NCBI GenBank assembly: GCA_001429555.1
Contig: LMSR01000002.1
Coordinates: 119,967-183,966 of the forward strand
Direction of reading: 5' to 3'
Length of the DNA: 64,000 nt
Source: Nocardioides sp. Soil797
GTDB taxonomy: Bacteria > Actinomycetota > Actinomycetes > Propionibacteriales > Nocardioidaceae
The notes beneath the pieces are model-generated. The model searched no databases. It saw only the letters and a list, made by a program, of their open reading frames with translations, and had not been told where the DNA came from. Each line of letters opens with the position of its first letter. Position 1 is the first letter of the stretch. A program made the position numbers and the translations under genes. Shown here in pieces: positions 8,689 to 17,600 of this stretch.

Positions 8689-9114
8689 TCAACCGGTCTC
8701 GGCCATGTGGTGGATCCGGGTCCGGAACTCCGTGAGGTCCAGCCCGTACGTCGGACCGCCGGATGCGGCGTAGCGCTCGAGACGGCCGTTGCCGCGCTCG
8801 AGCAGCCGGTCGGCGCCCGCGGCGTTGCCGCGCAGGGCGTGGGTCAGCCCCACGCACAGTTGGGCCAGCCCCTGCCAGAGGTCGCGCTCGGCGTCAGGGG
8901 AGTCCTTCCATCGGGCCTCGAAGACTTCGTGGGCCGAGAACGGTCGGCCCTGGTCCAGCAGCTCGATGGCGAACCGCACTGTGTGCAGGGGCGGTAGCGG
9001 GTCTTCGGAGACCGGCTCGACGCCCTCAGCGCCGTACGGCAACGGTCGGCCGAGCTCGTCGCGCGGCCTGGCCTGGCGTGGCCGGCCCTCCTCGTCGCGA
9101 TCCCTGGTCACCAT
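8689..9114 (-). CDS. DUF309 domain protein
   Basis: A 141-residue helical protein. The signature HEVFEARWK followed by LWQGLAQLCVGLTHALRGN matches DUF309 (PF03745-type), a small domain of unknown function conserved in actinobacteria and firmicutes. The N-terminal 30 residues are polar and rich in Arg/Asp/Glu. Start ATG 9114 is taken because upstream in-frame sequence has low-complexity, non-coding character. Transcribed away from the lipoprotein at 9285. Confidence 0.8.
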   Translation of the reverse strand: MVTRDRDEEGRPRQARPRDELGRPLPYGAEGVEPVSEDPLPPLHTVRFAIELLDQGRPFSAHEVFEARWKDSPDAERDLWQGLAQLCVGLTHALRGNAAGADRLLERGNGRLERYAASGGPTYGLDLTEFRTRIHHMAETG

Positions 9115-9284
9115 GGGGTCACCCTGTCGCTCCGCATGCGCCGAGGCAAGCCGGACGACGGTGACGCAGTCGTCCCGCTCGACGTCGGTGCCCTGCGAAA
9201 GTTGGGATCGGTAGCCGGCAGGAGGCGGTGGAGTTGCGTCATCACGACGCCATACGGGCGGCGTACGAAGAAGGGACTCCACCC

Positions 9285-9836
9285 ATGAAGATCAAGCAGC
9301 TGCTGACGGCCGGAATCGTGGTCCTGGCAATGGGGAGCACACTCGCCGCGTGCTCGGATGACGGTGATGACAAGAAGTCGTCCAACGACTCGAGCGTCAC
9401 CACGAACAACAACGACGACACCGCGCCAGCGGATGACGCGCCTGCCGACGAGGGTGGTGACACCGATGTCAGCACCGGCGGCGACACGTCAGTCTCGGTC
9501 GAGGGGAAGGACCTTGCCGGCCTCGACCTCGACTCCGTCACCTGCGTCAAGCAGGGCGGCAAGATCACCGTGGCCAGTGGGGCCGTGGGCGGTCAGGAGG
9601 GCCTGGGAGTCGTGATGACCGATGAGGACCAGCCCAAGGTCGAGTCGCTGTCGATGCTGGTCGATGGCGTGGCGCTCGCCGTCTCCTCCATGGCCGGCGC
9701 GGAGCTCGGCTCGGCTGAGGTGACCGTCGACGGTGACACCTACACGATCACCGGCGAGGCCACGGGAGGCGACACCAAGGACCCGACCGCCGGAATGGTC
9801 ACCAAGAAGTTCGAGATCTCGGTCAGCTGCAGCTGA
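9285..9836 (+). CDS. LpqH-like (19-kDa antigen family) lipoprotein
   Basis: A 183-residue exported lipoprotein. Signal peptide with lipobox STLAAC (Cys about 23), then an Asn/Asp/Thr-rich linker and a beta-rich domain containing LDLDSVTCVKQGGKITVASG and ending in a Cys (SVSCS), a disulfide pattern seen in the mycobacterial 19-kDa lipoprotein family (PF05481). AAGGGA precedes ATG 9285. Function of the family is unresolved. Followed by a strong terminator. Confidence 0.8.
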   Translation: MKIKQLLTAGIVVLAMGSTLAACSDDGDDKKSSNDSSVTTNNNDDTAPADDAPADEGGDTDVSTGGDTSVSVEGKDLAGLDLDSVTCVKQGGKITVASGAVGGQEGLGVVMTDEDQPKVESLSMLVDGVALAVSSMAGAELGSAEVTVDGDTYTITGEATGGDTKDPTAGMVTKKFEISVSCS

Positions 9837-9859
9837 TCCGAGTGTCCGGCAGTTCCCCC

Positions 9860-9898
9860 GATCCCGGTGTCATGGCCCAGTGCCGTGACGCCGGGATC
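9860..9898 (+). terminator. Strong hairpin terminator upstream of the CHAT operon
   Basis: A 16-bp stem (9860-9875 with 9883-9898) with two G-U wobbles and a 7-base loop, beginning 24 bp after the lipoprotein stop. It isolates the lipoprotein gene from the next operon and argues against a GTG 9842 start for the TPR gene. Confidence 0.75.
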
Positions 9899-9922
9899 GT
9901 CCGTGGCTCCTACGATGAGCCC

Positions 9923-11575
9923 ATGCTTGCTGATCTGGCCCGGGCCCGGCAGATGGCGTTCGCAAGCCACGAGGTGGAGGCACATGCCTTGCTGATGTCG
10001 CTGGTCCCGGCCATCGAGAAGGCCGACCGCGACGACTGGATGGCCGAGGTGTTCGCCCAGGTGGGCGAGATCTACCTGGTCCGCAGTGCCCACGACCAGG
10101 CGGCAGAGTGCACGCGCGAGCTTGCCCACCAGCTCGACCAGATCACGGCGGCGTTGGCCGGGGACCCCGCAGAGCTGGACGGACAGACCCTCTCGGAGTC
10201 GCAGCTGCGGGCGATCCTCGACCAGTACGTCGCGTGGGCGCGCTTCCTGGAGTCGGGCCTCGCCGCCGCCCGCGGGGATCACGAAGCCGCGAAGGCGGCA
10301 CTGGACGCACTGGTCGCAGAGCCACTGCCGGGACGGCCCGCGGAACGCCGTTATCTCGTCGCGACCGCCCGGGCCCGCTGCGCCGCGGCACTGTGCGAGG
10401 ACGATCGTTATGCAGCGGCCATTCCCTTCTGGGAGCAGGTGATGGAGGAGGTCGAGCGGTTGGACGGCGACGACCTCTGGGATGACCGGCTCCTGGTGAC
10501 CGCCGGACTGGGCTACGGCAGCTTCTGTGTCGAGACCGGCCGGCTGGCCGAGGCCGAGCCGTGGCTCCGGCGGGCCGGTGCCCGCGCCGAGGCGCGCGAC
10601 TGGAGCCTCGACATCTCCCGCGCCAAGCTCGAACGGGGCATCGCACGCTGGCGCGTCGGCGACCTGATCAGCGCCGAGCATCTCCTTCACGAGTCATACC
10701 CCGCCATTGCCGAGCACGCGCGGGCGCACGACGTGTCCCGCGTCTGGTACCACCGGGGCCTGGTCCGGCTCGCGGTCGGAGACCTGCCCGCAGTGGAGGA
10801 GTCCTGGGACCACGCCGAGCGACACTGGCGTGAGATCGACAAACCGCTGCACGTGCACCGACTCCTCCTGCAGCGCAGCTGGATCCCGATCTTCCGGAGC
10901 GAGTTCGCCGAAGCCGTCGAGTACGTCGCCCGCGCCCGCGACGTCCTCGAGGAGTGGCCACGCAGCACCTGGGTGCAGTACGCCCGCCTCGACTTCCAAC
11001 TTGGCATGGTCTGGCGTGCGGACGCCCTCGCCGACCTGGGGTTCGACACCAAGGGCGAGCTGGCGGTCTACTCATCACGACCCGGCTCGCGCACGCACCA
11101 GCGAGCAATGCGCAAGTTGGAGCAGGCCGCCGACCTGATCATCCCGGCGGCCTTGGCGGTCGACGCCGAGCGACACGCCATCACCGACCCCGGCGCCCGC
11201 GCTCGCTGGGCCACCAGCATCTCCGCGCCGATGTACGCCGGCGCGTTCGCGATCGCGCACTCCTGGGAGAACACCGGGCTCATCGCGGAACTGATCGAGC
11301 ACCACAGCGTTCGGGGCGCATTCGACGCGGCGGACACGGACGGCGGCCCGGTTCCGGGCGCCACCGACCTGCCCGTCGCCGTCCTTCCCGAGGGTCAGGT
11401 GAGCACCCTGACCCGGGACCGTCCGGCGGTCAGTCTGACGCGGATCGGGCCCGCCCCCGAGCTGCAGATGGATCCCGGAGGACAACCGATCCTGCGCGGC
11501 TACCGAGACCTGGCCATGACCCGCTACGGCCGCACGATCACCACGGACGAACCCGCCTGGCGGACCTGGCCGTGA
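9923..11575 (+). CDS. TPR-repeat protein, first gene of a CHAT-protease operon
   Basis: A 550-residue, strongly helical soluble protein. From about residue 5 to 440 it shows repeated helix-turn-helix pairs of TPR type (for example LGYGSFCVETGRLAEAEPWL, VWYHRGLVRLAVGDLPAVEE and a segment with VEYVARARDVL). The last about 80 residues are Pro/Gly-rich with a short conserved-looking LRGYRDLAMTRYG motif. No signal peptide or membrane helix. ATG 9923 lies just beyond the terminator hairpin. Its stop overlaps the CHAT gene's GTG by 4 bp. In many CHAT proteins the TPR array and protease are one polypeptide; here they are split, so this is probably the sensor/scaffold subunit. That role is inferred. 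Confidence 0.75.
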   Translation: MLADLARARQMAFASHEVEAHALLMSLVPAIEKADRDDWMAEVFAQVGEIYLVRSAHDQAAECTRELAHQLDQITAALAGDPAELDGQTLSESQLRAILDQYVAWARFLESGLAAARGDHEAAKAALDALVAEPLPGRPAERRYLVATARARCAAALCEDDRYAAAIPFWEQVMEEVERLDGDDLWDDRLLVTAGLGYGSFCVETGRLAEAEPWLRRAGARAEARDWSLDISRAKLERGIARWRVGDLISAEHLLHESYPAIAEHARAHDVSRVWYHRGLVRLAVGDLPAVEESWDHAERHWREIDKPLHVHRLLLQRSWIPIFRSEFAEAVEYVARARDVLEEWPRSTWVQYARLDFQLGMVWRADALADLGFDTKGELAVYSSRPGSRTHQRAMRKLEQAADLIIPAALAVDAERHAITDPGARARWATSISAPMYAGAFAIAHSWENTGLIAELIEHHSVRGAFDAADTDGGPVPGATDLPVAVLPEGQVSTLTRDRPAVSLTRIGPAPELQMDPGGQPILRGYRDLAMTRYGRTITTDEPAWRTWP

Positions 11576-12945
11576 CCACCCTCGTGTTGCGGTACGCCGA
11601 CGTGGGCGTGGCGACGTATGCCAGCCTGCGGGTGGTGCGCGCGCCCGAACGCACCGTCACGTGGACCGTCGAGGAGCCGTTGCTGCTCGCCGCACTCGAG
11701 GAGCTGGACGCCGCCCTGCCGGAGCCGCGCGGCGACGAGTCTGCGGCCGATGCGGTCCACCGGGCGCGCAACCGCGGTGGATTCAGGGATCCCGACGCCG
11801 AGCTCACCCTGGCCTACCGGCTTGCGGTCCTGCTGGTCCCGATGGAGGCCTGGAAGCTGGTCCTCGACTGCGTCTCCGACCCGCGACCCGACCTGTTCGT
11901 GGCGCCCAGTGCTCGGCTTGGGCGGGTGCCGTGGGGACAGCTCGCCGTGCCGACATCGGCCCCGGACTTCATCGCCCTGTTGCGGGCCAGCAGCGAGGCG
12001 ATCACGACCGAAGGCACCAGCGCCGCCCGGATCGACTGGCCGGACGCGCGTAACCACACCTTCCGCGAGCGGTTCCGGTTGATGGAGCTGGCCGACGTGG
12101 CGATGGCCGTGCCAGCCAACATCGCCGCCCACCACTCCCCGACAGGGCCGGTCGAGGAGGAGCGTCCCCTGCTCGTGCTGGACCCGCGAGTGCCTGGACA
12201 ACGCGCTGACGGAGCCCTCGGGTCGGTCCTCGGTCGACCGGGTCCGGACACCGTGCTCAGCCAGCACTATGCGCCGGCGGTGGCCGGCAAGGCCACGCTG
12301 CCGGTTGTCGCCGAGCCCGTGGAGCTCTTCCGCCGCACGGATGCGGATCGTCGGTGGCTGGCCGACCAGCTGGAGCAGCGGCCCAGCCGACTGGCGTTCG
12401 TGGGTCACGTCAGTGCGGCCCCGGAGGCCGGTGGCGCGGAGGGCACTGCCCTGCACCTGGCCTGCCGGGCGGACCTGACGGGGTACGCCGATCCGGTTGG
12501 CGACCACCGGCCGCTCGAGGTGCGTGACCTGCTCGAGCTCGGAGCACCCATCCCACCGCGAGTGGCGTTGCTGGCCTGCGCATCCGGAGGCGACTACCGC
12601 TTTGACGAGGCCGCCGGACTGGTCGCGGCCATGGTCCTCGGCGGCGCCGAGGTGGTGACCGCGACCCTGTGGTCGCTGCCGACCTCGGCCGGCTTCCGGC
12701 ATGCGTCGCCGGATCCGGCAGCGCAGCGGGCCGACGGAGCGGGCGACGGGAATCTCGACCTGATGTCCGACCTGGTCGTCGCGGTCGACGCGGCCCACCA
12801 GGACCCCGACCCCGGACAGGCGGTCAACAGGTGGCAGCGCGAACAGATGCGTCGCTGGCGCGAGGGTGACTCCGCGGCCAACCCGATCTACTGGGCGGCT
12901 GTCGCGACGTACCGCTTCGGCGCAGGCGGTACCCATGAGCAGTGA
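11572..12945 (+). CDS. CHAT-domain (caspase-like) cysteine protease
   Basis: A 457-residue protein whose C-terminal half (about 230-455) is a CHAT domain of clan CD. The catalytic His is H279 in LAFVGHVSAA and the catalytic Cys is C336 in ALLACASGGD. The characteristic AAMVLGGAEVVTATLWSLP strand follows. The N-terminal about 190 residues include LVLDCVSDPRPDLFVAP and RLGRVPWGQLAVP, the upstream CHAT-associated region. Start GTG 11572 forms a GTGA overlap with the TPR gene, so translation is coupled. CHAT proteases act in several bacterial conflict and cell-death systems. The target here is unknown. Confidence 0.85.
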   Translation: MTTLVLRYADVGVATYASLRVVRAPERTVTWTVEEPLLLAALEELDAALPEPRGDESAADAVHRARNRGGFRDPDAELTLAYRLAVLLVPMEAWKLVLDCVSDPRPDLFVAPSARLGRVPWGQLAVPTSAPDFIALLRASSEAITTEGTSAARIDWPDARNHTFRERFRLMELADVAMAVPANIAAHHSPTGPVEEERPLLVLDPRVPGQRADGALGSVLGRPGPDTVLSQHYAPAVAGKATLPVVAEPVELFRRTDADRRWLADQLEQRPSRLAFVGHVSAAPEAGGAEGTALHLACRADLTGYADPVGDHRPLEVRDLLELGAPIPPRVALLACASGGDYRFDEAAGLVAAMVLGGAEVVTATLWSLPTSAGFRHASPDPAAQRADGAGDGNLDLMSDLVVAVDAAHQDPDPGQAVNRWQREQMRRWREGDSAANPIYWAAVATYRFGAGGTHEQ

Positions 12946-14269
12946 CCTCGGGACCGGAACGCCGGCTGCGACCACCACGAGCGTGCTGCCGCGGCGGGCG
13001 GTGATTGACCGCGCGTGGCGAGACCTCGGATCCGAGGTTGCGTTGCTGAGCGGCAGGGACGGTGGTCCGCTGAGCCGGACGGTCAAGCGAATCCTCGACC
13101 CGCTTGTGTTCCGGCTGCGGGTGCGTTCGGAGTTCGGGCAGACGGTGGTCACCGCCGACATTGCCGACGCCATGCGCACCGAACTCCTCGACCATGCCGC
13201 CGTCCTGAGCGCCTGCGCGTCCTGGTTCGCCGTCCTCAAGACTCGACGGCGGAGGCTGGCCATCACCGCCGGCAACGCACAGGAGCTCTACTTCCCGGTC
13301 TGCTTCGAGCTGGCCGTGACCCGCGGTGCACCAGCCGTGGATCCCGTCGAGGTGGCCGAGGTCGCCGACGCGGTGCTGCGCGAGGTCCACGACGGGCAAC
13401 ATCACCACGCCGTCGAAGCGCTCGACGACCTCATGGAAGACCCGGGTGCCGTGGCAGTCCTGGCCGCGCAGGTCGAGCAGAGCTGGGACGACATCCGGTC
13501 CGGGCCGGCCGACGTCACCGGGTTCTTCGAGCGGTTGCCGGCGGTTCACCAGGACGCGTCGAACCATCAGCAGCGACGGGCCCGGCAGCAGGTGTGGTCC
13601 ACGCTGGTGACCGATGACGCGCCCTACGAACTGGGCGTGCGGATCCGCCGCCCGCACGGCGATGTGCCGTGGTCGGTCGGTGACCTGGGTCTGTGCGCAC
13701 AGCCGCCGCAACAGCGCCCGTCGGTGCTGGCGGAGTCATCGGGCCGGCCGCTCGATCGGAGTGTCGTCGAGCGGGTGCGGGCCACTCTGCGCCGCTCCCG
13801 CGATCGTGACGACCTGCCCGGCGTGCCCACGCTGTGCAGCGAGGAGGCCGACCGCGCTTGCGCGCCATGGGGGCTCTTGGCTGAGGATCTTCAGGCGACG
13901 CTCGTGAACGGGATCGTGGTCGCGGTCCAGCTCAAGCCGTTGGAGGCCTCCGCTGTTCCCGACTCGGCGTTTGTGGCGGGGATCCAGGCGCGACTGCGCA
14001 AGGAGGCCTATGTGCTGCACGCCCGGCGTCTCCTTGCCGAGGACGGAGCGCTGCACCCCCGACAGCGCCAGGTCGTCAGCGACCTCGCCGACTTCGCTCA
14101 GCCCTACGTGAGACGACTCTGGGCGCGACTGCATGGTCGCGACGTCTGGCAGGAGCCGTGCGATGACCTCGATGAGGTGCTCTCGCTGCTGAGTGGGGTG
14201 GCCAGGTCGGTGAGCCTGGACCACCGGCAGCAGATCAAGGCGATGCTGGAGCCGGAGGCGGTGGCATGA
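12935..14269 (+). CDS. Unknown protein, third gene of the CHAT operon
   Basis: A 444-residue soluble protein that I cannot assign. It is Arg/Asp/Glu-rich, predicted mostly helical, without signal peptide or membrane segment. Notable stretches are CASWFAVLKTRRRRLAIT (about 93-110), a helix pair around residue 150 (HDGQHHHAVEALDDL) and a C-terminal helical region after residue 340. ATG 12935 overlaps the end of the CHAT gene by 11 bp. The next gene overlaps its stop (ATGA). Coupling to the protease suggests a partner, substrate or regulator. Confidence 0.7.
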   Translation: MSSDLGTGTPAATTTSVLPRRAVIDRAWRDLGSEVALLSGRDGGPLSRTVKRILDPLVFRLRVRSEFGQTVVTADIADAMRTELLDHAAVLSACASWFAVLKTRRRRLAITAGNAQELYFPVCFELAVTRGAPAVDPVEVAEVADAVLREVHDGQHHHAVEALDDLMEDPGAVAVLAAQVEQSWDDIRSGPADVTGFFERLPAVHQDASNHQQRRARQQVWSTLVTDDAPYELGVRIRRPHGDVPWSVGDLGLCAQPPQQRPSVLAESSGRPLDRSVVERVRATLRRSRDRDDLPGVPTLCSEEADRACAPWGLLAEDLQATLVNGIVVAVQLKPLEASAVPDSAFVAGIQARLRKEAYVLHARRLLAEDGALHPRQRQVVSDLADFAQPYVRRLWARLHGRDVWQEPCDDLDEVLSLLSGVARSVSLDHRQQIKAMLEPEAVA

Positions 14270-15327
14270 AGTTCGCGCTGGAGAACGGGCTGTGGGTCTG
14301 TGGGACGCCGGTGGATCCGCCGCCGTTGGTGGCTGTCCTGGAGGTGAGTGGCGCGATCCTGGAGTGGACGGTCGACGAGCCGGCGCCCGCGCCACGGATC
14401 ACGCTGACCGACGCCGACGCTGCGGACTGGCTGTGGCGAGTGGTCGGCGAGGACGCCCACGTCCGGCTGGTCGAGGCCGTTGCCAACGCGGTGGGTTCGG
14501 TCGACGTACCGATCGACCTCGATGCGATGTCGCCCCTGCGGCGCCTGGCACTGGGGCACTGGATGCGTCGCTGGTGGCCAGCCAGTGCGCGAGAGGGCAT
14601 CACTGCGCTGCCGTCCGCGGTTCTTGACGCCGAGCTCGCTCTGCTCAGCGTCGCCGTTGAGGAGTTCCTCGACCAGGACGCCTTCGATGCAGATCTCGAC
14701 GCGTTGTTGCGGGGCCTGGCCGACCTGTCGGAACCGCTGCTTTCGGACCCCAGGGTCGCCGAACTGGCGACAGCTTGCAGCGAGCTGCCGGTCGCGGCCC
14801 CGGAGCCCGGAACAGTTCCACGGTGGCGTGCCGACTACGCGCTCGTCGCTGGCTCCGACGGACGGGCCGACCCGGGGGTGATCGCCTCCGGCACGGCCTC
14901 GGTCAGTTGGACCTCGGTCCCGCCAGGTGTCTTCGATGCCGGCGAGGACACCGTGACCTGGTCGGTGGGGACGCGCATTGGGCCCAACGGCGCACCCGGG
15001 CGGGTCATCGGGCGGGTGCAGACCGTGCTCGCCGACCCCACCGCCACGCACCCCCTTGCCGCTGGGATCGCGGTACACCTGCGCAGCGGCGCGGTGGTGG
15101 GTGTCGCCGAGCTCGACGCCGGGGGCAGCGCAGGGCTCTCGCTCGACCTGGCCGAGTCTACGGCCTGGAATCACGACTGGGTGGCGACCGAGGTGCACGT
15201 CGGGGTGGGCGGCGGCGAGTCACGTGCCGTGCGGGAGCGGGTACGACGCTTCGTGCGCTCACGCCTCGCTGCGCCCCCGGCCGACGCCTTCCTCGCCGAG
15301 TTGCTCGCCGCGGAGGACGACTACTGA
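14266..15327 (+). CDS. Unknown protein, fourth gene of the CHAT operon
   Basis: A 353-residue soluble protein of unknown family. The N-terminal part (1-60) is beta-rich, with an EWTVDEPAPAPRITL strand pattern similar in style to the EWTV-like TWTVEEP region of the CHAT protein. The middle (about 90-170) is helical. The C-terminal part (about 185-320) is beta-rich, with alternating short hydrophobic strands (VTWSVGTRIGPNGAPG, GIAVHLRSGAVVGVAEL). ATG 14266 lies in an ATGA overlap. Last gene of the operon, followed by a possible bidirectional terminator. Confidence 0.7.
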   Translation: MKFALENGLWVCGTPVDPPPLVAVLEVSGAILEWTVDEPAPAPRITLTDADAADWLWRVVGEDAHVRLVEAVANAVGSVDVPIDLDAMSPLRRLALGHWMRRWWPASAREGITALPSAVLDAELALLSVAVEEFLDQDAFDADLDALLRGLADLSEPLLSDPRVAELATACSELPVAAPEPGTVPRWRADYALVAGSDGRADPGVIASGTASVSWTSVPPGVFDAGEDTVTWSVGTRIGPNGAPGRVIGRVQTVLADPTATHPLAAGIAVHLRSGAVVGVAELDAGGSAGLSLDLAESTAWNHDWVATEVHVGVGGGESRAVRERVRRFVRSRLAAPPADAFLAELLAAEDDY

Positions 15328-15336
15328 GACCGTGCC

Positions 15337-15363
15337 CGGCTCGCTCGGCGGCCCACCGAGCCG
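15337..15363. terminator. Hairpin between convergent genes
   Basis: A 7-bp stem (CGGCTCG / CGAGCCG) with a 13-base loop lies in the 54-bp gap between the convergent CHAT operon and the kinase gene. It could terminate both strands. Confidence 0.45.
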
Positions 15364-15381
15364 ACGTGCATCGCGCATCGG

Positions 15382-16311
15382 CTATCGAAGGGCGACGCCG
15401 ACCTCGGCGGCCACGGCTTCCACCATCGTGGTGAGCCTCGTCGTGCGAACGGGCATGGAGTCGCGATAGTGCGCAAGCGTCAGCAACCCCGGTCCGACGA
15501 ACGCCCAGGCTCGAGCACGCAGCCACGTGGCCTCGTCGGCGCCGGACTCCGTGCGCAGGATCTCTCGAGCCGGCGCGTCGAACAGGCTCCAGGCATAGAG
15601 AAGGTCGACAGCGCGGTCGCCGATGCCCAACCCACCGAAGTCCACGACCCCGGCGAGGCCCCCATCGGAGGAGATCAGCAGGTTCTCGGCCGACAGATCC
15701 GTGTGCACCCAGCAGGCCGGCCGGGAAGCTGGTGGGACGTCACGGACCCGCCGCCAGGCTTCCGCCACCTGGCGTGGGTCGAAGAGGTCGTCCAGTTCCT
15801 GGGCTGCGCTGGTGGCCCAGCCGTCGATCACGTCGGTCACCGGCTCGCCGGCTCGATATCCCCACCGTTCCGCCCCGGAGGCAAGGCCCCACGTGTCCAC
15901 CTCGTGCAGGCGACTCACGAACCGACCCAGACCGAGCGCGGCGCGTGCCTGCCGTGACGGATCGAGCTGCACGGGGGGCTCGCCCGGGACCCAGGACACG
16001 ACGGTCCACGGCCGCGGGAACAGGGAGGACCGTTCCGCCAGGAAACGCACCTCGGGCACGGGTACGCCGAGGTGCGGTGCGAGACGCGGCAGGAACTCCG
16101 CCTCCTTCAGCAGGTCGTCGATGTAGGTGTCCGACCGAGGCAGGCGTACGGCGTACTCGTCCCCGATGCGGAAGACCCAGTTGCTGCTGCCCGAGGTCCG
16201 GCTGGGTCGGACGTCCTGGCCGGCAAGCTCCGGGGCCTGTTCGCGCAGCAACTGCACCACCAGGCTCGCATCGGGGATGACGGCGTCGCTGATGGGTTCC
16301 ACCCGGCCCAT
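15382..16311 (-). CDS. Aminoglycoside phosphotransferase (APH) family kinase-like protein
   Basis: A 309-residue protein with the APH/choline-kinase fold. It has an N-lobe strand WVFRIGDEYAVRLPR (K-to-R variant of the ATP lysine region), Brenner motif H203-T-D205-LSAEN210, and the metal-binding DFGG (D224). Members phosphorylate antibiotics or small metabolites such as macrolides and sugars. Substrate cannot be read from sequence. The start at 16311 is chosen because the domain begins soon after; a longer in-frame extension to 16509 lacks homology-like composition. Confidence 0.82.
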   Translation of the reverse strand: MGRVEPISDAVIPDASLVVQLLREQAPELAGQDVRPSRTSGSSNWVFRIGDEYAVRLPRSDTYIDDLLKEAEFLPRLAPHLGVPVPEVRFLAERSSLFPRPWTVVSWVPGEPPVQLDPSRQARAALGLGRFVSRLHEVDTWGLASGAERWGYRAGEPVTDVIDGWATSAAQELDDLFDPRQVAEAWRRVRDVPPASRPACWVHTDLSAENLLISSDGGLAGVVDFGGLGIGDRAVDLLYAWSLFDAPAREILRTESGADEATWLRARAWAFVGPGLLTLAHYRDSMPVRTTRLTTMVEAVAAEVGVALR

Positions 16312-16507
16312 CGTCGGTGCCGCGTCCCTCCAACTCAACCGGATTTCCACGTGTCGTGCTGGATCGGCGTGACGATCTCCTGCCTCCGCACCGGTGGAGA
16401 CAAGCGGCCCGCCGTGCTGATCCACGGAATGGACGCCGGTGGCTCGCCTGCTCGAGGCCGAGTCAGCCAGCAGGCCGGACGACGCGACCGCGCCGTAGGC
16501 TCTTCCC

Positions 16508-16849
16508 ATGGTCCGCCGCTATCTCCATCTCGCGTCGAACCGCCTGTTCTGGAAAGTGGGGGATGCGTATGTCTACCCCTGGTCGGTCGGTGTCAGTGTC
16601 GTGCCACTGCCGGCGAAGGTCTCCGTCGGAGAGGGCGTCGCGCACAGCGCCGTGGGTGCGGTCCTGAGCGTGGAGGAATTGCTGAGCGACGAGTGGGCGC
16701 ATTACATCGAGAACGCCGAGGCGACCTGGTTGCTCCCCTACCTGCAGCGGATCCTCGAGGGGGGCCACGTGACCGAGCGGGAGCTGATCCAACATTTCTT
16801 CGGCCTTCACGGCCGGCGACCTGAGATCACTCACTCCAGCTACGTCTGA
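16508..16849 (+). CDS. Hypothetical protein, 113 aa
   Basis: Small soluble protein of unknown family. It starts MVRRYLHLASNRLFWKVGD and contains VSVGEGVAHSAVGAVLSVEELL and a helical C-terminal end with ERELIQHFFGLHGRRP. Codon use is normal for the window. No domain recognised. It lies between the kinase gene (divergent) and a TetR gene (convergent). Confidence 0.55.
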   Translation: MVRRYLHLASNRLFWKVGDAYVYPWSVGVSVVPLPAKVSVGEGVAHSAVGAVLSVEELLSDEWAHYIENAEATWLLPYLQRILEGGHVTERELIQHFFGLHGRRPEITHSSYV

Positions 16850-16861
16850 TCGGTCGTGGCG

Positions 16862-17569
16862 TCATCGGCCTCCGTCGGCCTGGCGGCGCAGGCCGTCGAG
16901 GAGCAGGTCGAGACCCGCGCGGAACTGATCGCGGTCGTCGTGCTCGGCGAACTCACCCACGATGTGGTGCATGAACGGGAACTCGTCGGGGTCGAGCGCG
17001 CGCCACTGCTCGACGACCCTCTCGAAGAACTCCTTGCGGCTGACCGTTCCGTCCAGCACCTCCTGGGGTGGCTGCTGGCCGAGGTCCGCGGCGATGCCGA
17101 CCACGAACCCCAGAACTGCCGACACGGCGTGGAAGCTCTGCAGTGGCGTCAGGTCGAGCCGCAGCACCTGCTGGCCGACCCGCTCATACAACCGCAGGCT
17201 GTTCGGCTGGTCGATCGTGCTGCGCATGAAGTAGTCGGCCAGCCAGGGCCGCTCGGAGATCACATCGAACGCGGCGATCGCGATGCCGCGCAGGTTGTCG
17301 ATCGGGTCGTCGTCGCCGGTGAAGGCGGCGGTGTCGGTCAGGATGCCCGCCACGACGTGGTCGCTTGCCTTGTCGCGCAACTCGTCCTTGTTGGCGACGT
17401 ACCAATAGATGCTGGCCACACCGCCGCCGAGGCGTGCGGCCAGTGCGCGGAAGGTCAGCGCGGCGTCACCGCCTTCGTCGAGCAGCGCGATCGCCGCGGA
17501 GACGACCGCCTCCAACGAATGGGAGGCCCGCTGTGGCCCAGTCGTGTTGCTGCTTCGCCGGGGTGTCAT
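16862..17569 (-). CDS. TetR-family repressor with C-terminal ligand domain
   Basis: A 235-residue regulator. The N-terminal HTH spans about residues 18-65, with LTFRALAARLGGGVASIYWYV as helices 2-3. The C-terminal domain has the TetR_C-type pattern. It is divergent from a DHA2 efflux pump, and three copies of a 15-bp palindrome lie between them, so it most likely represses both genes and responds to a pump substrate. ATG 17569 is preferred; ATG 17578 is possible. The more distal ATG 17608 would lie inside an operator. Confidence 0.85.
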   Translation of the reverse strand: MTPRRSSNTTGPQRASHSLEAVVSAAIALLDEGGDAALTFRALAARLGGGVASIYWYVANKDELRDKASDHVVAGILTDTAAFTGDDDPIDNLRGIAIAAFDVISERPWLADYFMRSTIDQPNSLRLYERVGQQVLRLDLTPLQSFHAVSAVLGFVVGIAADLGQQPPQEVLDGTVSRKEFFERVVEQWRALDPDEFPFMHHIVGEFAEHDDRDQFRAGLDLLLDGLRRQADGGR

Positions 17570-17600
17570 GGGCGTCATTCCATCACAGAGTTGCCGAACA

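Noticed and set aside
9842..9922. GTG 9842 as start of the TPR gene
   Set aside because: It would place the first codons across a 16-bp terminator hairpin; ATG 9923 lies clear of it.
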